Below, piece after piece: positions 23,180 to 34,789 of a stretch of DNA of 64,000 bases. Origin of the DNA: Escallonia rubra. Taxonomy: Eukaryota > Streptophyta > Magnoliopsida > Escalloniales > Escalloniaceae. Within the stretch, counting starts at the first letter, position 1, and every line of letters begins with the position of its first letter. The position numbers and the translations under genes were made by a program. The notes under the pieces are model-generated. The model was not told where the DNA came from. It ran no database searches and worked only from the letters and a program-made list of their open reading frames with translations. Where the stretch lies: contig JAVXUO010000452.1 of the NCBI GenBank assembly GCA_033065855.1, positions 124,001-188,000 on the forward strand, read 5' to 3'.

Positions 23180-23930
23180 GGTATATAATTATGTCTCATG
23201 TTCATCTTATCTTATATTTCATAACTTTTTACACTCTTCTTGTGTGCGTACTAATATAATTCTCAAAAGTGCGGGTTACTATTATTGTTACTAAAAATAG
23301 TAGAAAATTGATAAAAATGTGGATATAACATTATTATTAGTACTACTCAAACTTTTTATTGCTATTGACACAAGTATGTGCTTTTAGGATTTGTTACTCC
23401 CGTGTGCACCGCACGAGACCAATACTAGTAATAACTTAATAGATAAATCCTTAAATTAAGAATCACGTCGACAAATTAAAAAATATATTAATCACAATTT
23501 GTCTTTGAGATGCAGTACTAAATTTGGCGCTTTATAGCCATGTGTCTTGATCACCACATCTGAGTGCTCTAAGGACCCGAATCCAAAAAACTCCTACAAG
23601 AAGCGCCAACACTTCCCTCATTTAGATCAGTGAATTCATCAAGGGTGACCATGAACCCACAACTCTCAGTTTATAGGTCCACAGAGAGAACCATATATAG
23701 ACATATACTTTAACAAGGTCGTTCGGTTAACTATCCAAAGCTATCATGTTAACCCCAAAAAAATCTCATTTGCCTTTATGTGTTTACACTTAGAAACTTG
23801 CAATGCATTGGCCTAAGGAAGGTTGGCACATCTAGAGGCATCAAGCATGGTAAATCATTAGTGGGTGAGCAATCGATCTAAGAACATGTCCAACATTTAA
23901 GGCCGAATCATCTTACCGCAAGTGAGACAA
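22900..23930. other. AT-rich stretch with microsatellite, no gene
   Basis: Apart from the (GT/GC)n(TA)n block at 23108-23176, no feature is recognised. Confidence 0.5.
23108..23176. repeat. Compound (GT)(GC)n(TA)n microsatellite
   Basis: Alternating purine-pyrimidine run: GTGTGTGCGCGCGCG, then about 22 TA units. Such sequence can adopt Z-DNA or cruciform forms, which is established for alternating tracts but not shown here. Confidence 0.95.
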
Positions 23931-24610
23931 GTCAGCAGTTTGTTTGTGAAGGTAAACAGAGGTGACAAGTCCGTTATTATCGTGAGCTACTCAAGCTACA
24001 TGCTGAATCATGTAATTAGTTCACATACTCTGCATTCCATTATAACTTATAATTAAAAATGCACCTACTCATGGTCCACTTTCCCCTTCTCCTTGATATA
24101 TCAAATTCGGGAAATAGCATTTCTCCATTGTTGCAGCATATAACCCTTTGAGGAAGATACTATTGATCTTGGATTCTGCATCCTTCAAATTTAGGCCTCC
24201 GCTTATTGCTTAAAGTTAATCTAAAGTGTAGGATATGCTCTGCTTTAGTTTAATTGTAATTGGTTTCAGGTCTATAGGTTCGTTGTTAGTTTCTGACCAT
24301 TGTTGTCGTGTATACACAGAGTCACGGAAATGTCGTGACCTTTAATCGTCGTTGGGCAACTCTGTAACCGTTTAATTATCAATGCTATTCTCCTATTAAC
24401 CAAAAAAAAAAAAATACCCGTATCATCCGGTTCCAATTGACCCACTGTGGGCCGTAATGAACAAGAGAGTTGGCATATCTTAATAATTTAAAAACTTTTC
24501 GTTTCATTATGTCTCTTGCTCCATTCCTGCTTTGAAGTGTGAAACACAAATTGTTATTTTAGGTTCATGATTTTGAGAAGGAGTGAACAAGATATTCATT
24601 CACTATCAAC
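23930..24610. repeat. Detached half-unit of the approximately 850-bp tandem array
   Basis: Carries GTGAAGGTAAACAGAGG, GATATATCAAATTCGGG, GATCTTGGATTCTGCATCC and TTGACCCACTGTGGGC, in the same order as 17945-18400. It contains a LINE-like 3' tail insertion. Confidence 0.75.
24197..24414 (+). mobile_element. 5'-truncated LINE-like 3' end with poly(A)
   Basis: Inserted in the array unit between GCATCCTTCAAAT and ACCCGTATCAT, where the intact unit at about 18180 reads straight through. The inserted piece ends in a 13-A tail after CTCCTATTAACC. It has no coding content, consistent with extreme 5' truncation; a SINE-like origin is possible. Confidence 0.6.
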
Positions 24611-24889
24611 ATCTAGCACATAAAAGCAATAAGTAAAGGCTAACAACGTCTACATCAAAATTGAAAGAAAATCCTAGTCCGGCCATAACTACTACAGACA
24701 TCAAGTTTCATCGAAGTCCAGGTGCATATAGCACATCGTAAAGGAGTAAAGAGCAACTAATCTTCATCTTGAATTAGTTGGTTCTGATTCCCATCACCTC
24801 TTCACCAGTGTTATTCCCCACGTACATATGCTGACTCCCTTTAGGAATTCGAAGGTACTTGATGAACTCTACTCTATCTTTCGCGACAT

Positions 24890-25610
24890 GTATTCTTACT
24901 TAGTATGAACAATTTAATTAGTATTCATGGGCGAGGTGACCAGGTTTCATGTAGTTATAACATTTCAACTTAGACTTATCTTTATTGCCCCCATGCTTGC
25001 CCTTATGGTTTTTTTCATTCCTTTTCCTCTTGCGTGATTTTCCATCTCAATCCCGGTGTGCCTTGTCTTGCTTTTTGCGCTTGGATGTAGAATCCTTGCG
25101 TTGGCTAGACTCAGCAACAAGCACATAGGCATTGCCTTTAGCCTCTTGTTATTCTGCCTTTAACTCTAGATGATGTGACAATTGAGCAAGAGTTTTAATG
25201 TTTTCATTGTGCGTCACCCTGAGTTTCATCTGATCCCAAGAATCAAGCACAGAGTGGAGTACTGTGAGAATCTGCTATTCATAACGGAGATTGTTGTGTG
25301 TTGCCTTAAGGTCGTGAATCCTAGCACTTCAGCAACTTTGTTATTGAAGTGCCAGGAAAAGCCAACTTCAAGACATTTCACATCTCTTGAGCAGTTTGAT
25401 AACCCTCAAATAGCTAATAAGATCGTTATATATGTAGGTCAACGTATTGAAACGTGCCCTTCAATGCTTTTTCTCTCAATTCTGATAGGTTTCCATGTCA
25501 TGCTTATGTTCAACGGTATCACATTTTTCGGGCATGGTCATGCTGTGGGTTATTGTTTCCAACACGTCTCGCTCATTATTATAGCTACAAGATCTTACAA
25601 TATATCGTAG
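24890..25610 (-). pseudogene. Ty1/copia gag relic with disrupted zinc knuckle
   Basis: The minus-strand reading includes LDSWDQMKLRVTHNENIKTL, AQLSHHLELKAE, a Lys/Arg-rich linker and CYNYMKPGHLAHEY, which is the copia gag order ending in the CX2CX4HX4C knuckle. The second and last Cys of the knuckle are Tyr, and stops occur inside (after LKAE and KAHRD). No pol or LTR is adjacent. Confidence 0.75.
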
Positions 25611-25893
25611 TTATTTTCATCCAGTTTCTCAATTTTGGCAAGGTCCAAAACAATGTTTGTAGATGCCATTTCACTATATTTAAATTGCACATATAGTTAT
25701 TACCAGACACACATTATCCATATCTTGTCGCATTAATATTGCTCAAATATAATAAATATTACTTCTGAATTTATTGTGCACAAAGTAAAAGGAAATGAGG
25801 AAAACAAATCTCAACCATTAAAAGCCCACAGATTTAATAGCAATAAAGTATACGTCTATCTTTTATTCAAAACATATATATATATACACGAAA

Positions 25894-26134
25894 AAGTTTT
25901 TGCTACTGCCCGAGTATTAGGAAGATTCCTACAACCCCTTGTATAGCGATAATTAATGGTAATTAAATGTTTTTAGTGGCTTTTCTTGTATCACTTACAA
26001 GGACACATTTTAACTGCATCTTTTTAGCATCATTAAATAAAAGTCACTAAAAACATTTCGTGACCATTAGTTGTCATTTTACAAGGAGTTGTAGAAATCT
26101 TCTTACAGCCTAGGTAGCTGCAAATTTTTTTCTA
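25894..26134. mobile_element. Foldback MITE, about 240 bp
   Basis: The left side (TTTTTGCTACTGCCC, GAAGATTCCTACAACCCCTTG, AAATGTTTTTAGTGGC) is matched by the reverse complement of the right side (TTTGCAGCTACCTAGGC, GAAGATTTCTACAACTCCTTG, AAATGTTTTTAGTGAC). It is nearly palindromic throughout with a small loop. Exact TSD unclear. Confidence 0.7.
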
Positions 26135-26291
26135 ATATTAATAGAAACTTATCATAATTCTGAGTATTTAGACCATCGTCTAAAAGAACTTTAGTATAAT
26201 GGTTTTAAGGGAGAAAAAAAAAAAGGTTCAGCTCATTAACAAACCATAAAATGCCTAAGTGGACATTGAATTTATGGGTCCACACATTGGA

Positions 26292-26458
26292 TGGACCAGC
26301 CTTCTTTAAGAAAGAACAACAGCCCACCAGCAATGATGGTTCTAACTTCTAACCCAATATGGATTCCAGTCTATTATGGAGTCCATTAGCCATTTAAGCC
26401 CATTTGCGCACATGATGGACCAGCCTCTTTAAAAGAAAGAATAACAGCCCACAAGCAA
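26292..26458. repeat. Short direct duplication (about 45 bp, spaced 121 bp)
   Basis: A TGGACCAGCCT...AACAGCCCAC...AGCAATG stretch occurs twice in direct orientation. No other feature is seen between 26135 and 26840. Confidence 0.75.
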
Positions 26459-27270
26459 TGGTTCAGTCCATTGGTGGCCCCTGGGCAGTCGGAATTGTAT
26501 CCCAGCAAAAAGAAATAGCCAACGACGATGTTGCTACCATCTTCTTCCATCACGTTCACAGCGACTAGGGTTTCTGTCCAGTATCGCTTATGGGCATTTA
26601 TAACTGATAAATTCTGCCAAAGTAATCTGGACTAGCAATTTCCGGCGACAAAACTAATGCTCACATGTGGCTTTCCCGCGAAAAAACCGATTTCATTAAA
26701 ACGACTTCAACACTTTAGATATTCATAACAAATCAACTTCTTACCCAAATATCATCAAATTTATTTCGTTTAAAACGAAATTCAACATATAGAACCGATA
26801 TACGTCGATCAAATTCAACTTTGCAAAAAAAAAAAAATTGTGATCCCGAGGGGCGGAACTGCTGCATGACCGGGAATTTTTTGAATTTTTTTTAGTTACT
26901 GATAATAAATACTCACATTTCACCTATTTACAAAAATGTCATTATATCGTAACTAATTAATTAGGATTTCGTTTTGTTGTATTCTTTATTCTTTGTGTCA
27001 TCGGCTGTCATAATCTTCTTCGTTCTCATTCTTCATTCTTCTAAATCTCAAATTCAAAATCTCCGGATTACGAAAAAACACAAATTGATCAAGGTGAGTT
27101 CTTTTGTTTATAGTTTAATTCTTGGAGTATTAACAAATTCAATAGTTACACTAATTATAGTATTGACGTATTCAATTGTTACGCTATTCATTAGTTTAAT
27201 TCTTATAGTATTAACGTATTCAATAGTTACGAAAAAATATGAATTGAACAATTTATTATGTATTTAACGT

Positions 27271-30200
27271 CACTACAAGAAAATACGTCATTAGTGACAA
27301 CTTTTTCAGTGACAACATAAAAGTTGTCACAATATATGACCAACTGTGACACGAATGCATGTCGTCACAATTAGCTTGCTACAGTGTTATATCTTGTGAC
27401 AACAATAAAGTCGTCACCCAATTTCATCACTAATCACTTTGTGGCATTGTCACTATGTTGGTGGGAAGAACTTTGAAAAGACAATAATGACAACATGATT
27501 AATGTTGTCACTATTTAGCTAGTTATAGTGACAAAATTATATGTTGTCAAATTTATATTATTATTATTAAAAAATAAAAAATAATAATAATTGTCCGTGA
27601 CAAGGCTCTTGTTGTCACAACTGACAACACGACAATAATTGCACATGAAATTTTGCCGGTAGAATTTTGGTCGAAAATCTATGAAATTTTCAACTGCTCC
27701 TAAATACATTCGCATACGCTAATCGAGTCCAGCATAATTTCCCAACCTCTCTCTCCTTATTCAGACCTTCGATCTCCCAATTTCTCTGTCTCTCAGATTC
27801 TGACTACCAGCTTCCGCCGTTTCTCAGGTTCGTCTCCCCGACTCCACCCCCCACCCCACCACACACATACTCCCTCCATTTATATCCCTTTGTGTGTGTA
27901 CACACCTATATAAGTGAGCCACTGGGTTCGGATGGCAGGGAACCAAGGCATGAGCGGAGTTGAGCTTTTGTCAGTCCTAGAAATGACGGTAGCGGCACAA
28001 GGAGATAACGATCGAATGCCTAGGGATCATCATGCGACTCTTTTGCTCTATAGGCAGGGGTGGACCTGTGTTGTGGCAAGGGGGGGCTGAAGCACCCCCT
28101 CACTTCTGGGAAAAAAAATGTAGTTTTCAGGGGAATCGCACCACCCCATTCCCGAGACGCCGTTCCCCCATCCCCGATAGTATTCAGTGATTATATAGAA
28201 ATTTAAAAAAATCTCTATATAATATTATTTTACTATAAAAAAATTTTTTGGTGCATTTGATAGAATTTTTGCACCCCCTGAAAAAAAATTCTGGTTCCGC
28301 CCCTGTCTATAGGGAACAGGAGCAATGCATATGAGCACACAAATTCATGTTTTTAGGTTTTGGGAAATACGAATTTTACGGTATGAGATTTGCCACATAT
28401 GAATCTGCGTATTGCTGAATTACAGGTTCGATTATAGGTTTCTTTTGCAGTTGATTGAAAAATTGGTGTTCTAGAGCCGCTATTGCCGTGCTTTATCAAG
28501 TTCTTCACACACAGTCTTTCTTTCTCTCTCTTGTGTATACATATTCTGATTAATATCCTATATGTGCTTTTGTTCCCACAGTACTATCACTGTGATGTAC
28601 TATATGTGTTATTGTACTCCTGCTATCAAAGTTATCAGCTTACTTGTTACATATGCTGGTCGAAATTATACGAAACCCGCCTAGTTTGGATAATACACAG
28701 TCCTGCACAAAATCATCCACCATCTATGGCTATGTACTTCCAGATTTATGCAGATCTGGAAGTGTTAATTTCAGAATGTTAGTAGATGGAAACAACATAT
28801 TGGAACAATGGCAGTTGTGAAAACTTCATAAGGCTAGCCTAATATTAGCAACGGCAAGAAAAGAAATGTCAGACCTTGAATCCCAAATTTGCATTTGAAC
28901 GGTGAACACTCCAGGCCAAGGCTACTGTTGATTTTACATGAAATGTGAATGCACACACAAGATGTTAGTATCCAACCAATGACTCGGCCTGTGATTGTCA
29001 TGTTACTGACCTTAAACTATGCCATCAGCAACCTCATTCACTTTGAGCGACATATTATAGCTTCTTTTAATCCGAACAACAATCAAATGTTGCCAAACAT
29101 TCAGAGTTATCAAATCATCCTATCAGCTAACATAATCTAAAGTTTATCTTATTTATGGACAATGCACTGTTTGGACATAAAACAAAGGATTGGTCTCTGT
29201 TAGTTGAGACTAATGATCCAATTAGCCCTTGCAAAAATCAGTGGTGACTGTAGGCCACACCACCTATTGCCATTTGGCTCAAGTTATATTTCATATCGTC
29301 TAAGTCCTTGTAATTTGCCTTATGGCAGTCACTCGTCGGAGATAGCACATCCCAAGCTCATAGATTGAGATCAATTAGCTTGAAATGCCATGATGCCAAA
29401 TTCATGTTTAAGCCAACCGCACGCATACACAAAAATGGATCTAAAAGCTAACTAGGAGTCCACTGAATTTGCATTATGTACACATTCAAGTTGAAGCACC
29501 CCTTGTAGGTCGTTATCAACTTTTGGTACTATAACGCATATTTGTTTGCACCAATATAATCAGTATTTGCTTGCATAACTTAGTGTGGGAGAAGCAGAAC
29601 CATCCAATTTTAAGTGAACTGGCAGTAGTGGCTCTTTTCTCTGCAAAAAAGACTACATAAAGAATTTCCTATATCAAAGAATTAACGCAAAATGACTACT
29701 ACACATATAACAAATTAGTCGGGAAAAAGAAACTAAAATCCAATTTTTTGGATGCATTGCCTTTTCTTTTTCTTTCCTGGGAACACGACCTTAGAATACC
29801 TTATGTTTCACTTGGTTCTCCAAGCGTGGCTGTGCCTTATGCTTCAGTGGAGTTCTCTAATTGTGGCAGTGCATAGAGTTATGTGGCCTTCTTAAACTGT
29901 AAACTAGATGCACGTTCTGTGTGTTTCTTGTATTTCCAAAAACCTTGGTTGTAATACCTTGAGATATCCTAGCATGCTAACTTACTGTAGATCTCTTTCC
30001 CCATAAATTTTGAGATATAAGAGGTCTTCCATACTATAGGACTGTGAAAATGGATATAAGTTGGATGCAACTTAAAAACAGAATTTTATTAGGACTGTAA
30101 TTTGATCATATTATGTATTGAGATTATATGTAGTAGAGAGGTTATTTTTTTTGTATTGAGTGATTATATGTTGGAATAACTATGCGTCTAGCCTGTTCGG

Positions 30201-31789
30201 AACAAATTACTGTCTTTGTTTATTTCAGATCATTTGCTTTATTTAAATAAGGTGTTGAGAGGAGTGCTATGGTGTCACTGACCTTAAATAAGAGTGTTGG
30301 GTTTCTCCATAAGATTGAAGTAAGAAGTTTTACTTCTGACTTTTAGGATGTTCATTTGTAATTGGGAGGACATCATGGAATTTAAACTGTACTGATGGTC
30401 AATTTTTTGGTTCAAGTCAGAGTTCGGTTCTTTTATTTTAGTGTGGAACCTGTTTACTAAAGCACTACTTCTTCTTGTTGACTTGGCAACTTTTGCTTTT
30501 TGTATTTGTTTCCCTATTAAGTTAACTTGCTTTTGCAGTTTTTCTGCAGGTCCAGGTCTCTCTCGCTCTCTCTGTAATTTGTTATATACGAGGTTCTTTT
30601 CTTTATTTGTTCCGTTGCTTTAAGTATGTGTTCATTGTAAAACTTTAACAAGAAATCAATTGGCTAAAGAAACGCAAGAAAATTCACAGAGGGAGACGAA
30701 GCAGCTGATGTTGGCACAAGTGCAAAAGGGCAGCAACGATTCTTCCTCTTGATGGTGAGTTCCTATTGGACTAAAATATTCCGTTTGGATTATATCGGAA
30801 GCTTCAATGTTTTAGAAATTTCAAGATTACATGCTTACAATATATGGATCTGTGCAGTATTTTTATACTGGTATGGACTAATCTTTGTTCTAGTAGAATT
30901 TTATAAGTCATGAAATCCTTCAAATTGATTAGTACTTATCAACTATATTGAAAGAGATAGTTGACACTTGATCATCTAGTGTGTTTATAGTAATCTTGTT
31001 TTGTGGTTTGCTGATCAGGTTATATTTTTTGTGCAGTGAAAAACCATTTTTGTAATTTGAGTATAAGGCATTGAAGACGAAGAGGCAGCAACACCCTTAT
31101 CTTAGTGCTTATTGATTTCGGAAATAGAACGCTTTTAGTTTATGTTAAGAGTAAGCGTAGTTTTGTAATGGATGATATCTTTGTATGGATGATGTTTGAA
31201 TTCAATTCCATTATGTTAAAAATTTATCCTCGTTATTTTGTAACAGAACAATACGTACAGAGCATAAGAAAATGGTAACATGTGGAATCGTCACTAGTGA
31301 ATATAAGTTCCTCATTAGTGTGTATAGTCAACGAGAAATTGTCCATGAATGTTTTAGTGACAATATAAGGAATTGGTAGAAAAGATAATTGTGACAACAT
31401 GAAAATCGTCACATAATTAAATAGTGACAACATTGCAATCGTCACTAGTGATATAATGTGACAAGCCATCTTGTGACTGAATCTCAACCACAAGTTCATG
31501 TATATGGTTTTTTGTGACAACGGAGGGTTATGGTGACAATATTTGAGGATAATAGTGACAACTTTGTTGTCACTTGAGTTCGTGCCAAAGAGACAAATTT
31601 GATTTTGTCACAATGACTTTCACATTTAGTGACAAGCGATACAAGGTTGTCACTGAAAGTCTTTAGTGACGGGCCTATAGTGATGACTCCTTTGACAACA
31701 AAATGTTGTCACTAAAAAATTTGAGTGACAACTTTGTACTATACTGTGACAACATGGTGTTGTCACTAGTGACCTATTTTCTTGTAATG
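27271..31789. mobile_element. CACTA (En/Spm) element, 4519 bp, non-autonomous
   Basis: Starts CACTACAAGAAAA and ends TTTTCTTGTAATG, with a perfect 3-bp TSD CGT (27268-27270 and 31790-31792). Subterminal GTGACAAC/GTTGTCAC motifs in both orientations crowd 27290-27660 and 31310-31780, the classic transposase-binding arrays. No TNPD-type transposase is visible. The interior has a leader-like CT-rich stretch (27740-27850), a hAT MITE, and an exon-like segment near 30661-30753 ending at a GTGAGT donor, perhaps captured host sequence. Confidence 0.93.
28055..28305. mobile_element. hAT-type MITE, 251 bp, nested in the CACTA
   Basis: Ends CAGGGGTGGACCTG and CTGGTTCCGCCCCTG, with a perfect 8-bp TSD TCTATAGG (28047-28054 and 28306-28313). 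It has an AGCACCCCC motif near each end and no coding capacity. The related ends of the 8277-9591 element suggest the same transposase superfamily. Confidence 0.93.
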
Positions 31790-31832
31790 CGTATTCAATA
31801 GTTACGCTAATTTTAATGTGCTTATTTTGTAG

Positions 31833-31976
31833 ATGAGGAAGTCAAAGTCGCACACAATTGATTCTTTCTTTCAAACAAAAAATGTTAGTAGTAGTAATGT
31901 TGATGAACTTAAACCTTCTTCATTCTTTTATGTTAGTCATCAATTTTTTTATGTCTTTTTGGCGCACCCCGATTAG
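31833..31976 (+). pseudogene. Truncated N-terminus of TTF-zinc-finger hAT-type protein
   Basis: Reads MRKSKSHTIDSFFQ and then a Ser-rich stretch, the usual start of plant hAT-associated TTF-type (MYM-type) zinc finger proteins, preceded by an acceptor-like TTGTAG. It stops after 47 codons, before any zinc finger or DDE domain. Confidence 0.55.
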
Positions 31977-32066
31977 ACTTTTTGGATCTGCCCCTGGTGA
32001 CACCATGCGACCACACCCATTAACGAAAAACATGATTTTTCATTCATATAGTTACTAATATACCAC

Positions 32067-34340
32067 CACTACAAGAAAATAGGCTTTTAGCGACGGGTAA
32101 ATCCATCGCTAAAAGCCTAAAACTCGTCGCTAAAACAATTAGCGACGGATTTATCATCGTTAAAAGTCCCTAGTATAAAAGTCTGTTACTAATAGTTTAG
32201 CGACGGAATTTTCAAATCCGTCGTCAAATATGTAAGTTTTTGCGATTGATTTATTTTTAATTAGCGACAGAATATCCCTCTCTAATTATATTTTAAGTAT
32301 TTTAACTTATTTTCTTTTTTGTTAAATTTGCGACGGAATAAATGTTTTAGCGACGGAATATTCCGTCGCTAAAAAGCTTATTTAGCGACGGAATATTCCG
32401 TCGCTAATTGACCGATAGTAGGAACACTTTTAGCAACAGAATTAATCTGTCGCAAAAAGTCAAAAAAAAATTTATTTTTCTATTACCCAGACCTGTAATA
32501 AAATTTTTATTTCTCAACAACAACGTGCAATAATCAATACACAAAGAAATATATATAATCAATCATAAAAAATGTTTATTATTAAAAAGACTCATTATGT
32601 ACAAGCCGGGAACCGGATACAGCCGGTTAGGGGAGAGCAGAAGAGTACAAGTCGGGGGGGAGTGGGGGAAGCTAGGAATGAGCACGAAAAGGGGCTCATC
32701 AGGGGTTGCCGAGTCCTGGATTTGGATCATGCTGATCCAGGGCCGGCTCGGCATGTCCAGCAGCGGTACCCTGCTCCCTGATCATCCTCACCACCACCGT
32801 AGAAAAGCGCTGGATCTCCTCGTCATCCAACGGACGCCGAGGAACCGGTGTCTGTGGAGGGGCAGCAGGGGGTGAGGACATTCCTATCACGGCACGAGCA
32901 GTCGTGCTAGGCAGGCCGCGTATGCGGCCTTTCGGCCGATTAACGACCTCTGGTGTATCCAGCCATCGCTTCAACGCCCCAGTACTCACACCCATACTAG
33001 TGGACGCTAATGGCTGTCCGGACTGCCGCTCGGACCCCTTAAGCTCTTCATATGAGGCCTGCAAAAATAGTGATTTAACGATATGTTAGGGCATTAATTA
33101 ACGCAACGGACATTGAGGATAGAAAGACAAAAAATTAACAACTTAAACAAATTGACTCACATCGATCCGCCGGGCAATATCTGAAATATAGTCGCCCGCC
33201 CGGTGCGCCTCGTCCTTGCCCTTCTTCTGCACGTGCGTCTGACTATACGTTAGAGCTATGACCTCATCCTCCTCCAGATCCGGGTGCTCGACCGCGTTCA
33301 TGTGTCGGACGATGTCGTTTGGCACCGACCCCCCCCCCCCTGTGTGCGTCGGATCTCTGTTTTGTCTGTTCTCAGTCCCGCTCTTACTCTTGGTGTCCCA
33401 GCCTGGATCCGCAGCCCACCGATCTATCATCTCCCCCCATACACAATGCGAGATATCCAATGTGGGGGATATCTCGTCATCTCCGTCATCGGGGCACCCT
33501 CGGGAAGCATCTTCTTCGCCCGGTCCCGTGCGTCGTGGAGACATCGGCGGTAATTCTTACCGATGTAAGCAAAGAAGGCTTGCTGCCCCAGTGCCTGCTG
33601 CTCAGGCGAGTCAAACGTGAACCCTCTCCTGTAAGGCATTCAATAACACAAATTAACAACATAAAACAAACTCTAATTAAAAAAATACTATCGCTGAAGA
33701 AAATACTTCATCGTACCAGCCACTCCTCCCATAGGGACTCTCTCGCAGCAGCATCCCAGTCCTTCCAGTACAGGCGTGGCTCGAAGAATCGGCTCTTCAC
33801 AAGAACGCCGATCTTCGTCCTCGCCTGATTCTCCAGGATCCTGCCAAAGAAGTATATAAATTAATTAATACGGTTCAAATATAAATTAACACCCCAAAAT
33901 TTTAAATATAAGGCATGATGTGATATTTGTTTTACTTACAGGCCCTTCTGGGTGAGCGTAACTCTCTGTTTACGCTGGGGGTCGATGCGTACCCTGCGTG
34001 TCGGACCTCATCGAGATCTTACAAAACACAGACATTAATACAGTTCAAATATACTTTAAATATAAGGCTAGCAAAAATGTACTAAACATCGTTGTCAACT
34101 ATACCTGAGGTAGAACCCACGGAAGAATAAGAATCAACGTGCGTGTGGGATGAATCTGCGTCGGGCTGGTGCTAGGGGTGGGGCTGGAGCTGGAGCTGGG
34201 GCCCCATCTGCTATACGCAATCACTCTGTGCCTCGTCATCAGTGGGCAATGATAAGGTGGGACCCACCGGCAGGAAGTAGTTCGGCGTCCAGCCCAGCCA
34301 CGAATAGCCCGTATCCTATCCATATCTGACTTCATATAGA
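32067..34340. mobile_element. CACTA (En/Spm) 5' portion, right end missing
   Basis: Starts CACTACAAGAAAATAGG and carries TTTAGCGACGG/CCGTCGCTAAA subterminal motifs in both orientations to about 32460. Minus-strand En/Spm transposase exons follow. No TTTTCTTGTAGTG terminus is found before the next repeat array, so the element is truncated. Confidence 0.8.
32699..34330 (-). pseudogene. Plant En/Spm transposase (Ptta type), decayed
   Basis: Minus-strand exons in order: about 34110-34330 (Pro/Ser/Gln-rich), 33941-34020 (RIDPQRKQRVTLTQKGL), 33719-33843 (LYWKDWDAAARESLWEEW), 33150-33632 (DARDRAKKML, PPHWIS, then VWGEMIDRWAADPGW, NRQNRDPTHTGG) and 32699-33062 (ASYEELKGSER to a stop). The order and the THTGG block are those of the plant Ptta/En/Spm transposase family. 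Introns have good borders, for example GAT|GTGAGTC to TTTGCAG near 33160 and 33063. A frameshift lies around 33430-33445, next to a six-G run, splitting PPHWIS from VWGEMI. A long C run near 33330 is also in this exon. Confidence 0.8.
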
Positions 34341-34379
34341 TTGCAAAGTGGTACTGCTTAGTATCATTAAAGCAAAAAC

Positions 34380-34784
34380 GTTGAAGGGTTGATGGGTAGG
34401 TGTATTGAAGTTGGCTTACAAGTTACAAGGCAACTCCTCTTCCAACATGGTAGGTGTTAGCCATGAATATTAGTACCTTTGAGAACGCCAACAGTTACTG
34501 TCGATGTTGTTGAAGGGTTGATGGGCAGGGGAATTAGCGTGTGGCTTAAGTTATAAGGAATCTCTTCCAGTGCGATATGTGTTAGCCATAAAGTATCAGT
34601 ACCTATGGGAAAGGACACTGGACACCAACAATTACTATGGACGGTGTTGAAGGTTTGATGGGCAGGGGAATTGAAGTGTAGCTTAGAAATTACAAGGCAA
34701 TTCTTCTTCCAATATGGTACGTGTTGGCTATATAAATCAGTACCTATGAGAGAGGACACCAACAGTTACTGTGGACGGTGCTGA
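34380..34784. repeat. Tandem array, 3 units of about 129-137 bp
   Basis: GTTGAAGG(G/T)TTGATGGG starts units at 34380, 34509 and 34646. Each continues with GGCTTA, TTACAAGG or a variant, CTTCCA, GTGTTAGCC or GTGTTGGC, TCAGTACC and ACCAACA. A single inverted relative lies at 17175-17282. Confidence 0.9.
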
Positions 34785-34789
34785 CCATC

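Larger units (their letters stand above)
26848..31996 (+). mobile_element. hAT element split by a CACTA insertion
   Basis: The left end GAGGGGCGGAAC and the right end ATCTGCCCCTG (reverse complement CAGGGGCAGAT) are hAT-type termini. The flanks GTGATCCC (26840-26847) and GTGACACC (31997-32004) match at 6 of 8 bases, an aged TSD. Without the internal CACTA it is about 630 bp. Its right part retains the N-terminal piece of a TTF-zinc-finger hAT-type protein (31833-31976), so it looks like an internal-deletion derivative. Confidence 0.75.

Noticed and set aside
27271..27660. Clustered GTGACAAC/GTTGTCAC repeats as a CRISPR-like array
   Set aside because: Irregular spacing and both orientations; they are CACTA subterminal motifs.
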